Part shown: positions 21,277 through 33,100 of the stretch, in pieces
Layout: each line of letters opens with the position of its first letter
Numbering within the stretch: the first letter of the stretch is position 1
Source: Symbiodinium natans
Lineage: Eukaryota > Sar > Dinophyceae > Suessiales > Symbiodiniaceae
Assembly: GCA_905221605.1 (NCBI GenBank)
Contig: CAJNDS010001335.1
Coordinates: 817,938 to 881,937 of the forward strand
Direction of reading: 5' to 3'
DNA: 64,000 bases
Position numbers and translations under genes: made by a program
The notes under the pieces: generated by a model
What the model was told of the DNA's origin: nothing
Database searches by the model: none
Seen by the model: the letters and a program-made list of their open reading frames with translations, nothing else

Positions 21277-23497
21277 TTACCCTTCTGAAGACACTCGCAT
21301 TGCCTTGCCGCTCCGTGTACAAGGCTTGCCCTTTGAGGATGGGTTTGGATTATTCTGCCTCTCATGTCCTTTCTTGGTTCTAAGGACTTGAGACCTACCA
21401 GTTATTCGAGGCTTAATTCTTGAAGGATGACTGTGGCTTTGTTCGCCAGTACCACTGGAGTTATGACTGCCATTGGCCTTGGTAGTTTCAGGTGCAATGT
21501 CATCTTCAGAACTGGTAGCAATGCTATGAATTTCCGGTTGGGTAGGGCTGTCGGGTTGCGTTGGAAGAGCAGGGCCCAAGCATGGGACGGGACCCTGATG
21601 CTCCGTTGCTTGGTACCCATACCCCTTGACAGCCTCTGACTTCTGCATCAGCTCAATGGAGCTAACGGTGCTTGGTTTGTCATCATCTGGGCCTTTATGT
21701 CCATTCCCTCTAACTATGACAAGGTCGGGGCCGACCTCGCTAGTTTCAGAATCGGGCAAAAGATGTACGTGTGAGGGATCCGGAAGACCCAAGTCAGTCT
21801 CAGTGTTGGGCACGAAGTAGGTTTGGGTAGGGACAGGGCTGTCCCTACTTGTGGCCTCTTGATTTGTGTTTTCTGCCTTACCTTGGACTTGTTCACCTGC
21901 ATGTTGCGGTGTGGAAAGCTCATTCAGATTAGCGTGATGTCGAACTATTTCCCCAAAGGAAGCTAGGAGTGCGGTGGCAGGGTAGTGCGAAATGATACTT
22001 GCACTCCTGATGAAGATGGCTCCGATATATAGCGTAGGCTTGGTTAACCCAGCCCAAATATTTTCCTTTCTGACCCCATAGATTGAGTCATAGAGGGAAA
22101 TAGACTCTCCGCTGTGTTCCTTAGCACGATGCAACACAATGTAGTGCTTGGCTTTCGGATCATGCAAGACGATAGCAAGCACATTATACGAGTGCTGCAC
22201 AACCTGAATGGTGCTGCCCAATGCACTCCGTTGCACTTTATGGGTAAGGATACAGAAGAAAGAAGGAAGCCTCCTAATCTCAAGCTTGCACACATCGTTA
22301 CGTGGGCTGAGGTTCTGCTGAAGATAAGAGATAGCAAGATCAACAAGCTGGCCAAGGTCAGGGAGAACGCTGTGTTGTTCAGAGGAATCTTGCTCTGAGT
22401 GAAGAGGAAGTGCAACAACCGGTTGCGGCTGTTGGCATCTAGAGCACTTGCATTCGATTTGCAGGAGAAGGCCAAATTGAGTATTTGCCGGAATTGCAGC
22501 AATGGCTTTGGCACAAACCTCAGTGAAGCTTTGAAGCTCTAAAGGTGTATCATTTGCCAAGAGACTTGACCAAGGATATGATCAAGCTTTGCTCTTGCAG
22601 CTTCTCCGACATTGTAACCCATGGCAGCCAACACAAGGGCAGCTTGTTTGGGAAAAGGAGCATAGTGCTGGCTGTTTTCTTTGCTCCATTGTGCACAAGC
22701 AATTATGCGGTATGCCGCAGCGACAGGGCAGTATAATCCAGCAATGCATCGTTGCACTTGTTCTTGAACGTTAGCTGGAACTTCAAGCTGAAACCTTAAG
22801 GATGTGTTTCGTCTTCGGACAGTCTCGAGTTGTCCTTTGTCAGCCTCATTGCTCCTTTTATTGGAACCTTCTGTACCTTTGGCTAAGAACTGTACTTCCT
22901 GCATTTTCTTGTCCTGGGACTCACTTCCTGTCGCCGGTGCAACAGACCGTGGCTGATGAAGCAAAGTCGGGCGCTGGGCAGTGTCCGATTGCTCAATAGT
23001 GACATCTTGTTGGTCTGATTCCCGGTTATTAATGAGAGGGGTGCTATTATGGCCAGCCTTGGGGCTTTAGGGTTACTTTGAGCACTGAGGTCGAAATGTC
23101 GCTCGGTTTGGCTCCAATTACTTTCAAGATGTCACATGAGTGACATCGTGGGAGAAAAAGAAGTGCCCCTTGATGCAGCGACAGAATGACATTGCTGTTA
23201 ATTGAAGTCCCAGGATGACAGACAAGGAGATGCCCATTCCTGAGGATCAAGGGGATCTCAAGTTCAGTTTTACCAACTATTCGAACCAGGAGATATTGAA
23301 TAATCCCTTGTTCAGCCGTAAAATCTTCGTCATTCTGGCAGACCTTAGGTAAGTGACCAGGTATTACCCAATCTTGGAAGATAGAGTTCCGCCGAAGGAA
23401 AGCCTGGAGGCTTTGTAACTTCTGAAGCTCTGGTACATCTTCAGACTTAAAGGAGAAACGCCGGAACGAGACAGAAGAGAAGGCCGCTGAGACCCAA
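21277..23497 (-). CDS. divergent ubiquitin-specific-protease-like protein (broken upstream)
   Basis: Three minus-strand blocks read as one protein. Block 1 (about 23497-23063) contains RNGHLLVCHPGTS. Block 2 (about 23062-22571) includes CIAGLYCPVAAAY. Block 3 (22538-21277) contains a CKCSRC motif, a sparse helix, RRLPSFFCIL, then KHYIVLHRAKEH and SISLYDSIYG, and ends in a low-complexity Ser/Thr/Pro/basic tail. Blocks 2 and 3 join in frame if a 32-base GT-AG segment (22570-22539) is removed. Blocks 1 and 2 differ by one base of frame at about 23062. The order Cys motif, zinc-like CxxC, I-x-x-LP, then H-Y and Y/F-D recalls C19 ubiquitin proteases, but the canonical GNTCY box is not matched. Activity is doubtful. 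It begins where the plus-strand gag begins. Confidence 0.5.
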
Positions 23498-23498
23498 G

Positions 23499-24616
23499 TT
23501 GGTTAGCTGCAGCTCAGCCAAGACTGCCGACCCGGTTTCTGAACCTGCTGGTACAGCAGCGACGGGGTCGTCTTCGTCTACTTCTTTTAGTGGTGGGTCC
23601 ACTCTTCAGAACCGAGCGGAGAAGTACCTGCCGCCTTTGCCACTGCTGGAGCATCAAGGCATGAGCAAAGGACGCATGCGAGAAGTGGAAACATGGCATG
23701 GCTATGTGGAGACCTTTGAGGTTTGTGGTTGGCTTTGCAAGACGAGGCTTTTGTTCGGGAGCTTCACATGTGTGTGAAGGTGAAGCGCGAGATACTCCAG
23801 ATTGATCTCAGTGTGGAAGTTGCAGCGAGGGGCGCTAAGCTGTTTTACTACCTGACCCAAGCCCTTGCGAAGTGGGAAAGGGTTCTGGAGTTGCTACGCT
23901 CTTGCTCGAAGCGACAGGCTTTGAGTGCCTGTGGGTACGAGGCCATGCGCGCCATCACGCAGCAGTACAGCGTAGTATCCCACATGGAAGCCGTCTTCGT
24001 ACGTGACCAGTGTTTGAAGTTGCAGCACACGTGCCAACATATTCGGCGACCCACTGACCTCATTAGGCGCCTTGAAGATGAGTTTTCTCGGTCTGAAGCA
24101 AAGCTGTCGAATTTCCCTGAACTTCTTCTGTCAGAGGCTGATCGGTGCAGTATCCTTTTGCAAGCGGTGAGTACCGAACTTCGTCAATACGTTGTTTTGC
24201 GTGGGAACGACTGGAACTCATTGTGCAGCACTCCAGGTGGAACGTCTCGATCCCTCAGCGACACTTTGTGTGATTACTGCGGGGAACAGGGACACAAAGC
24301 CGAGAAATGCTGGCAGAAGCAACGGGATGAGAAGGCCCGTAGTGGTGGAAGTCCGGACAAAGGCAAGGGCGACCAAGGAAAGGATAGAAGGAAGCCTAAA
24401 GACAAAGGAAAAGGCGACCGAAATCCCAAAGGTGGAGGAACTCCTAAAGGTGGAGGAACGCCGCGGGGAGGTGGAACTCCGAGGAGCGACAACGGGGACA
24501 AGAGTCCAAAAGGGCGTGGAAAAGGCCAGGAGAAGTCGAAGAAGAAGAAGGGAAAAGGAAAAGGCCGTTGCTTGGGTGAGCCCGAGTCGGAAGCAGACTC
24601 TGGGGCGCCACCTTGA
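23499..24616 (+). pseudogene. copia-like gag with frameshift
   Basis: The N-terminal frame (23499-23720) encodes a Ser/Thr/Pro leader and REVETWHGYVETFE. The protein then continues in another frame from about 23723 (WLALQDEAFVREL), so one frameshift separates them. A zinc knuckle of C-x2-C-x4-H-x4-C form (CDYCGEQGHKAEKC) follows at 24271-24312, then a very basic Lys/Gly tail. This is the layout of a Ty1/copia-type Gag, which packages element RNA. The frameshift suggests a dead copy. Confidence 0.7.
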
Positions 24617-24820
24617 TGGCTTTGGGTTTTTCTGGAGTGCGTGAAGCTTCGGCCGGACCTTCTCTTCCTCCTCGTGTTCTGAACGCGCCTGAAGAGGTGA
24701 AGCCTGTAGGCACCGTAGTTGGAGAGTCAATGGGGGCCGTAGGCTCGAAGTTTTCTCAGAGAGGAAACCTTTCTCAGATGTGCTCACACCTAATTAGGGG
24801 TTAGCCCGAGGGATGTCTGG

Positions 24821-25600
24821 TTGGTTGATAGTGGGGCTACGTGCCACATAGTTTCCAACCAGTTTATCTCAGGATTTCGTGTGGTGAAGACACACGACAA
24901 GGCAGCCAGTCTGTTCAACGCCTCGGGAGGTTCGATCGACGTTTCGTCTGTGGTCGATATCGAAGTCTACTTCGGTGATGTTCTTCTGAGACTCGGAGAG
25001 GTGTTGGTGGCTGATGTCGGGTTCAACGTCCTTTCTCCCTGGTGTGGGGCGGAACTGGGTTGGAAGACCTATCTATCCAAAACGGGGTCCCGAATGCACA
25101 AAGGGAACAAGAAGAGTATCAAGTTGGTTGGTCACAATCGGGCCTGGTGGGCGTTCAGTGGGGGGAAGAAGTCTAAAGCCTCCTCCAAGAAAGGAGCGGA
25201 GGGGCCAAAAGACATGGAACTTGACTCACTGAAGGACACTTTTGTGCCAGGATCTGAGGTTACGATCCCCTCAGGACCGCGGACCGCTCCCAGGAGCATC
25301 TTGAAGAAAGGAGGAAAGGGCCTGCGTAAGGTCGATGAGCTCGAGGATGAGCAGTGTGGCCGACACGCTTTGTCTTCAACGCCGTTTTCGTTTCTCCTCC
25401 GAGGGTTTAGGTTTGAGCTCTTCAGTCCCGAAAGTCCTCTGAAAAAGCCCGAAGTTCCCCAAAGTCGTCCCGAAAGTCCTCTGAGAAAGCCCGAAGTTCC
25501 CCAAAGTCGTCCCGAAAGTCCTCTGGGAAAGCCCGAAGTTCCCCAAAGTTGTCTCGAAAGTCCCAAGAAGAGCTTGGCTTGTTTTCGGCAAAACTATTAG
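24821..25600 (+). pseudogene. copia-like aspartic protease region
   Basis: Begins with a typical retropepsin active site (WLVDSGATCHIVS, with W-L read just before 24821) followed by VDIEVYFGDVLLRLGEVLV and FNVLSPW. It is in the same frame as gag but separated from it by stops between 24617 and 24815. After the protease, a 48-base unit repeated about three times gives PESPLKKPEVPQSR. No integrase, reverse transcriptase or RNase H motif follows, so the element is truncated or deeply decayed. Confidence 0.7.
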
Positions 25601-26765
25601 GAAGCAGCATGACATGTGTGGCTTGAACTTGATGAGGAAACAGCATGACACGTGTGGCTTGAACTTGAGGATTGGAGCGCTTTTTGGAAGCGCACGAAGA
25701 CGCAGATCCGGAGCTCCGAGTGTTTTGGTTCTAGAAGCATTTTGCTTTTGTTGCTCGAAGAGCAATTCGATCCATGATGGGTGGCTCTCAGAGTGTCACG
25801 CCGGAAGTGGAGGTGGAAGCCCCTGGTGGTGTCGGTCCTTTGGAGGCGAATGTGGCTCCTACCTCGACGCAGGTTCCTGCGACAGAGGGCCCGGTTGCTG
25901 GAGACCAGCAAGAGGCGAGTGGTTCGCCGACGGTGGGCCCGTCGTTGGCGGAAGTGACTTTAGAGGAGGCAGCTGGAGAGAAGGAAGCTTCAGCCGCGGC
26001 GTCCTCTGGGGAAGTGCTTTTCCGCCATCCGGATCGGGAGGTGCCATCGCCTACCGACTCCGAGACTTGGGGGCCTTGGTGCCGATTGCGGCAGCCCCAG
26101 TTGCCATTGGAGATACGGATGTTCCGCGGATTACTCCGGTGGACACCACGCAGCCACCATCCCTTCCGGGACAACGGTTGACGGCGTTGCATCATGGTTT
26201 GCTGGTGGACATGAGAAGGAGGATTATCGAGGCTGCCGAGCTGGGGGTGCATTTAAACCCGAGCCTGGGGAGCCGACGCCCCAGCTTTCCCATTACTATG
26301 GGCCTCCAGCGGATCCAAGTGCCATTTACGATTCCCTCGCCATGGCCGGGACCATAGGCCTATGTGGCACAGCAGCTGGGGTCTCCGGCGATTACTCGCC
26401 CGATCTTTGGTGGGTCTGCCGTTTTGGTTCGTCCAAGCGAATATGCAGCCCCGACTCCATGGCACTCTGTGCTTCCGCGGTCTCCAGAAGGTCCACATCC
26501 ACCACAGGTACTTCCAGAGCCTGCTCAAGAAGAGGGTCGACGTCCCAAACGTTTTCGGGAAATTGGCACCTCGACTGTGGACCAAGACTTGGCGGCAGAG
26601 GAGCGGCTCCATTTTTTGCTCCAGGGCAAAGGCCTTTTCGAATGGGGGCTGCGCCCCATCGACGTCATCAGTGCCATAGACAGGCTGGGCGTCGTTACCA
26701 AGGGCGCTGGAGGACGCAACGATCGTCGAGAGCGCGAATGCTCCATCTGTTTCACACCTAGTTGA
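25601..26765 (+). pseudogene. broken downstream frames of the retroelement or a neighbouring gene
   Basis: A 32-base direct duplication (about 25601-25664, GCATGACACGTGTGGCTTGA) is followed by coding-like sequence that changes frame at least three times. It runs from 25774 (MMGGSQSVTPEVEVEA) through LTALHHGLLVDMRRRIIEAA, DPSAIYDSLA and QQLGSPAITRPIFGG to a stop at 26765 after CSICF. Either several frameshifts or several unrecognised small introns are needed. I do not recognise the protein. Confidence 0.45.
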
Positions 26766-26841
26766 GAGACCCACAAGAACGGCCTACTCCATGTGGCCAT
26801 GGGGGGAACCCATGCACTGGATTACTATACACGGATATTCA

Positions 26842-26934
26842 GGAACCCCTAAATAGACCCCCAAAGAGTACGGTTCCCTAATAATTACTACCCCAATAAG
26901 GTACCCCTAATTTCGGAAACCCCCATGTAGATGT
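26842..26934 (+). mobile_element. small inverted-repeat element (GGGGGTTT/AAACCCCC family)
   Basis: Aligns over most of its length with 39904-39992: both contain GACCCC, AAATACTCGG or AAAGAGTACGG, TTCC(C)TA, then GGTACCC and AAACCCCCAT. Its left arm is partly eroded. Confidence 0.5.
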
Positions 26935-26943
26935 ACCTACATA

Positions 26944-27140
26944 CAACCCTAAACCCAAAACCCTAAGCCCTAAACCCTAAACCCTAAACCCTAAACCCTA
27001 AACCCTAAACCCTAAACCCTAAACCCCGAAGCCCGAAGCCCTAAACCCTAAACCCTAAACCCTAAACCCTAAACCCTAAACCCTAAACCCTAAACCCTAA
27101 ACCCTAAACCCTAAACCCTAAACCCTAAACCCTAAATCCT
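26944..27140. repeat. CCCTAAA array
   Basis: About 27 units, mostly perfect, with one GAAGCCCGAAGCCC interruption. It marks the switch from minus-strand and retroelement DNA to the plus-strand gene run. Confidence 0.95.
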
Positions 27141-29340
27141 GGGGTTCCCTCCCTCCAGGCGTGCTACTGATGTAGTAAAGGGGCGCCCGCTTTAAAAAAA
27201 AGCAATGGGGCGTCCATCCCAAAAAAAGACTTCTCACTTTTCTAAAAGCGACCTGCTGTGCAAAAGGACGCTGGGAAGGACGACGTCCCCAGTGACAGGG
27301 TTGTGCACGTGGTTTTGCTCCCGTTGAGACGCAACGATCAGAAGATGCTTAGGCCAAAATAGAAAGCATCGGCTCCAGCCGAGGGCAAACGTCCGCGCAA
27401 AAGTTGCTGGAAACCGTTTTGTGCAGCAAAAAGTATCCATGAGTGCAAGCGAGAGAAGTAGCAGAAGGTATGGAAGAATTTGTCCTCGAGACTCGAAGCG
27501 ATGCTGGCCACTCCGTGCAGGCGGCAGGGGTCAAGAACACTGTTGGGCGTCCGGTGAACATCTCCCTCAGCGAAAGAGAACAATAACTGACTTGCACTTA
27601 CATGCCACCAGCAGCTGCAGTGCACTGTTTGGCTGGGAGGCTTCTTTTGGTTTTTCTGTCTCATGAAATTGAAAAATCAGAGAAGTTTTTTTGTTTCTAA
27701 AAGTAAGGGGTTGGGGCAGGCCTCTCCCAGGTTGCCTGTGGAGTGGAAGGAAGGGGAACTTTGGTCTAAATTCCACCCCCTCAAATCTTGTTTTGTATTT
27801 CATTGCTCGAAAACCAAAGGGTAGAGACGAGACTGTTTTTACTTGTTGTAAACTGGGAGGAAAGGAAGAATAGAGAGGGACTTTATTTAAGTTATAAAAG
27901 ACGAGGCAGTTGGAGGAAGGGAGAAGAGAGAATGTGGAGTGGGAGGAAGGGAGAAAAGAGAAGGGAATGTGTTCTGTGCTCTTGATGTAGTGTGGCTTTG
28001 GAAGTGTAGGGGTTGGGGCTTCGGGTGCGGGGGTTTCAGGGGTTGAGAGGTGTGGTTCATCTACCTAGAACCCTGACAGCTAGAAGTTTCCCTCAATCCA
28101 GGTAAGGCGGTCTCGGAAATGGCTCTTAAACCTTAAACTCCAATCCCTAAACCAGAAACTCTAGAAACCAACTGGGGCCCCGAACGCCCCGACTGAGTGT
28201 TTCTCAACCGAAGTTCTCCTTAGTATGAGTGTTTTTTTCTTTTCTTGTTACAAGCATTCCAGTATGTTTATTTGTATTCTGAACATGTTTATGATGAAGA
28301 TATCTTGCACTGTGAGTCGTTCATATCATCGCTGTAACTGTTTAAGCCCTAGGCCCCAGGCCTTAAGACCTGAGATGATGGTTTCGGCTTCTGTCAGTCA
28401 GGCGGCAGGGTGCCGGCCAAGGATGTAGGGCTCAGGCTTGCGAGACTTTGGTTTAGGCTTCAAAAGCCTATGTAGGGCGCGGTTGAAGGTTCATGGGCTG
28501 GTCAGAAGTACGGCAGTTGCCAGCTATATCTCCTTGCAAACAGACTTTTAGGGGTCAGGTTATGAACCTTCCATCGACCAGTCACGAACCTTCAAGAATC
28601 TTCCGCGGAGCTGCGCTGGACAAAGTGGAAGTGGTGGAAAACTTGGGCCCTGGGACGGGTCCATGTTGGGATGCTGCCCCCTTGTACTAACAGCTCCTTA
28701 ATAGGGATTTTACTATAACCCCTTCTTTAAAGGGCCGTGAGTATAAGGGGGAACATCACAAGGTCCATGGTCCAAGAGGGGTGCACAGGGCTTTTGGGTG
28801 TTTTGAGAACCGAAAGCAAGTTGGCGATTGTTGTGACATGTTTTTAAATCAGCCATACACCCCACGTAAGCCTAGTAAAGCACAAAGCCCAACATCGTCC
28901 AAGCCCTCAGAGAACCGCCCCAAAAGACTCAACTCCATCCCATGACGCCTTGAAACTAATAAATCCTGAGCCCTAACCCCCCTCCCCCCCGGCCGAGCCT
29001 AGGGGTTTTGAATCAATCGCACCGAACCTTGATAGCAACATTTGCAGCAAAGCTAAACCCTACACCCTGGAGCCCCCCCAAGACTCTTAGGCTTTGCCGC
29101 TGAAAGGTTTTGGAGTCTTCAAAACAAACCCAAAATTCCCTGAACCCTAATAAACCCCCTTGCATGGCCCAAGGCCCTTGCGCTTTCAGAAGGCCCTGGA
29201 CAGGCCCCTTGATCCGCCAGAGCTCCTAAGCCCAAGGCCCCAAACAGCGAAAACACTCCTGGCTTAGGGCGTAGGGATGTTAAGTTGAGTTTTAGCAAAG
29301 CCCAACCACCTAGACCCGACACCTTGAAGCCAAACCCTAA
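27141..29340. other. no supportable gene
   Basis: 27.2-28.0 kb holds short frames only, plus a GGAGGAAGG-rich patch (27850-27970). 28683-28770 matches the inverted-repeat family at 57.4 kb. 28.9-29.34 kb is degenerate CCCTAAA-like DNA. It could contain untranslated exons of the stefin gene. Confidence 0.35.
28683..28772 (+). mobile_element. inverted-repeat element related to 57377-57437
   Basis: Begins with CCCCCTTGTACTAACAG and ends with GTATAAGGGGGAAC, which are mutual reverse complements with a few mismatches. CTCCTTAATAGGGATT is shared with the 57.4 kb palindrome. Confidence 0.5.
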
Positions 29341-29563
29341 GACCTTAAACCCTAAACCCTAAACCCTCAAACCTTAAACCCTACACCGGAAATCCGGACC
29401 CAACCTTGGTGGCGCAAATTTGGGCTCTTGGGAAGCTCTGCGAGCAGTTTTTGGCATCCCTCTCTCCACAGGCGTGTGTGGGGTACCAGGAGGGAACCCC
29501 AGCAAGGTCCTTTAATCCCACTGAGACATCCCGACGTAGCCCTAGGAGTCCCTTGGCTTCGAA

Positions 29564-30145
29564 GGGTTTAGGGTTTAGGGTTTAGGGTTTAGGGTTTAGG
29601 GTTTAAGGGTTTAGGGTCCTGAGCCCTGAGCCCTAAACCACGACTCTGAATTATTGGAAGGTTCAGAGCTTCCGTGGGGATTTGGCATTCAGGGGCTCTC
29701 TACCTGAGGCTGTCGCCCTTTGTGCTCCCAAATAGGGTTTAGGGTTTAGGGTTTCGGGTTTCGGGTTTAGGGTTTAGGGTTTAGGGTTTAGGGTTTAGGG
29801 TTTTTTCTCAAGTTGGAAGTAGCAACGAATATTGATAAGTAATCACTTGAAATATCAGGATGTAGTAGCGACGCATGGTTTGTCTACTACCATGACCACT
29901 ACCCACCCGGTTATCATTGTTATTGTTCTTCTGGGTCTTTGTTGTTCCTACCACGGTTATCACTGTTGTTGCTGACATGGTTGCTGTTATTCTTCTTAAC
30001 TTCCCAAAGTGCCCTAAACCCTAAACCCTAAACCCTAAATCCTAAACCCTACAAAACCTAAACCCTAAACCCCAAACCCTAAACCCTGAACCCTAAACCC
30101 TAAACCCTAAACTCTGAACCCTAAACCCTAAACCCTAAACCCAAA
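29564..30145. repeat. TTTAGGG then CCCTAAA arrays upstream of stefin exon 1
   Basis: TTTAGGG arrays at 29564-29605 and 29730-29805, CCCTAAA array at 30010-30145. This is the same T-first, C-last order as in the introns that follow, so 29.56-30.16 kb may be a 5'-UTR intron. The sequence CTACAG at 30155-30160 is a candidate trans- or cis-splice acceptor 17 bases before the ATG. Confidence 0.7.
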
Positions 30146-30177
30146 CCCCAACATCTACAGTTGGAGAGGCATTGGCA

Positions 30178-33100
30178 ATGTGCGGGGCCCGGGGTCAGGG
30201 GTGCCTCAGGGTAGCATAGCCTCAGGGTTTTGGGGGAGGAGGCGGGCTTCAAAGGGTTTAGGTGGGCTAGTGGCTTACGGTTCGGCGTTTGGAGCTGTCG
30301 ACCCTTAAGCCGTTAAACCCCAGACCCTAAACCCCAAGCTTTCAACCACTACGTCCTGCATCCTGGTTTATGCCTCGCGACCTGAAACGTGCTTATCATG
30401 ACAGGGCTTAGGGTCCAGGCCTTAGGAGTAGGGTTCACCTTTGGTTCTTTCACATCTTGGGGTTTAGTGCTTCGGGTGTCGGGTTTGGGTTTAGGGTTTA
30501 GAGGGCCTTAGGGTTCAGAGGCAGCCCTCAACCTTCAACCCTCCACCCTCGACCCTCGACCCTCGACCCTCAACCCGCAACCCGCAACCCTCAACCCTCT
30601 TCCCTCAGCCCTCAGCCCCCAACCCTCAACCCTCAACCCCTCAACCCTCAACCCCTCAACCCGCAACCCTCCCCTCAAGCTCTAGGGCGCAAACCCAAAA
30701 AGCCAAACCCTAAGCAACAATCAGCCCATTGGAGAAAGCCTCCACCTAATCCGCCTACAAACCCTAAAGTCGTCAGTCCCTGAAGCCCCTGACCCTAAAC
30801 CCGAAACCCTGGCCCTAAGGCCCTAAACCCTGAACCCTCAACCCTAAACCCTAAACCCTAGGCCCTAAACCCTGAACTCACCGGCCCAGGGCGGGAGCCG
30901 TGGGCGAGGTCAACGAAGTGACGCCCGAGGTGCAGAAGAGCTTGCTGCTAAGGTTTGAAGCTTACAGTTAGGGTTCAGGGTCTAGGGTCTAGGGTTTAGG
31001 GTTTAGGGTTTAGGGTCTTGGGTTTTGGGTTTAGGGTTTAGGTTTTAGGGTTTTAGGGTTTTAGGGTTTTAGGGTGTTAGGGTTTTAGGGTTTCAGGGTT
31101 TTAGGGTTTTAGGGTTTTAGGTTTTAGGGTTCGGGGTTTGGGGTTCAGGGTTCAGGGTTTAGGGCTGTGCCTCGAAACCGGAGAGACGAGTTCGCTTGTG
31201 TTTCTTTCCTTTAGGACCTGTGACCCTACGGCGAGGTTCGTTGTTGGTGTTTTTTTTGCTTGACACGGTGACACGGCCCACCACCACTAAGTTTAGGGTT
31301 TAGGGTTTAGGATTTAGGGTTTAGGGTTTAGGGTTTAGGGTCCCCTAAACCCAAGAAGCAGAGTACGTATCTTTCCTATATCGGTAGTATGGCAACTAAG
31401 TTTAAGTTGCCTGAACACGAAACCATAAATCCTATATCCTGAGCCCTAAGCCCCGAACCCTGAACCGTAAGCTGTAAGCTCTGATCCCTAGACCCTAAAC
31501 CCTAAAGCCCTAAAACTTGAACCCTAAACCCTAAACCCTAAAACCTAAACCCTAAACCCTAAACCCTAAACCCGAAACCCTAAACCCTAAACCCTAAACC
31601 CTAAAACCCCAAACCCTAAACCCGAAACCCTAAACCCTGAACCCTATATCCTCAAGCCTGAACCTTGAAACCTTAAACCCGAAACCTTAAAACCCTGAAC
31701 CCTGAACCCCACACCAAACCATAAACCCCAAGCCCGGAACCCTACACCCTAAACCCGAAACCCTAAACCCCAAGTCCTAAACTCTAAACTCTAAACTCTA
31801 AACTCTAAACTCTAAACTCTAAACTCTAAACTCTAGACTCTAAACTCTAAACTCTAAACTCTAAACTCTAAACCTTAAACCCAAAACCCAATTGACAGGT
31901 GAAGCAGCTGATCGAGCCTCTCAAAGCCGCTGCCCAGGAAAAGGCGCCACAAGCAGGGCTTAGGGTTTAGGGTTTAGGGTTTGGGGTTCAGGTTTGGAGT
32001 TTAGGGTTTGGGGTTTAGGGTTTAAGGTTTAGGGTTTAGGGCCCCCCAAACCTTGAGCTCAAATTTCAGGGTTGAGGCTTCTTGAGTTTAGGCTCTGTTG
32101 TGTTCACAGTGACTATCTTGTGCTCTGGGTGTTCGGCTATGGAAGCTAAGTCCTAAACCTCTAGCCTCAAGCCTCAGCCTGAAGCCCTGAAGCCTAAGCT
32201 CTTTGGAGGCTTGTTGTTTGGGCGCATCATCTGAATCACAGGCTGTTGCTGGTGCCTTGACCCTTTAAACTACAAGGAACGCAGATTCCCTCATCGTTTT
32301 GCTTTCTTCTTCTTCTTCTTCCTTTTTTGTTTTCGGGATAAACCCTAGACCCTAAACCCTAAACCCTAAACCCTAAACCCTAACCCTAAACCTTAAATCC
32401 TAAAACCTAAACCCTAAACCCTCAACCCCTCAACCCCAAAGCCGCCGCACAGGCCCAGGCCTCGGGCTGGAACGGGCTCTTCACAGAGTTCACCGCCGGG
32501 TATCTCAGAGGTTTGTTGAAGTTAAAGCTTCTCCATGCCGGCTCGAGAGAGTAGTGGGTCAATGCGTGCTTTGTCGCGTATGCTCCCAGCCCTTGATGCT
32601 GAACTGTTTCTGAAGATCTCCCGCTGACGGGTTCGTCCAGCTATGCGGGCGGCACAGACAAGATATCCTCAACCCTACACACCCGCAACCCAAAACCCTG
32701 GCCCAGCATTTCGACCAAGGCGATGACGTATGCCAAGCAGGCTCTTGTCTTTGGGGGGCCAATGGAATCATCTTGGAGTGCAATAGGGTTTAGGATTTCG
32801 GATTTCGGATTTAGGGTTTAGGGTTTGGGGTTCAGGGTTTAGGGTTTAGGGTTTCAGGTTTAGGATTTAGGATTTAGGGTTTAGGGTTCAGGGTTTAGGG
32901 TTTAGGGTTTAGGCTTTAGGTTTAGGGGTTCAGGGTTCAGGGTTCAGGGTTCAGGGTTCAGGGTTCAGGGTACTGCTGTAAGCCTGGGTCGAAGCTCCAA
33001 GCCCCATGGGATCGGGATTTGGGGTTTTTGGGGGTTTTAGTGTTAGAGGTTTATGGGGGTTTGCAGGCGGTTTGCCTTAAGCCTTAAGCCCCGAAACCCT

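Noticed and set aside
30178-30193. Firm assignment of stefin exon 1
   Set aside because: MCGAR is a plausible stefin start, but the junction to exon 2 needs a non-GT donor or a one-base shift, so it is listed as tentative only.
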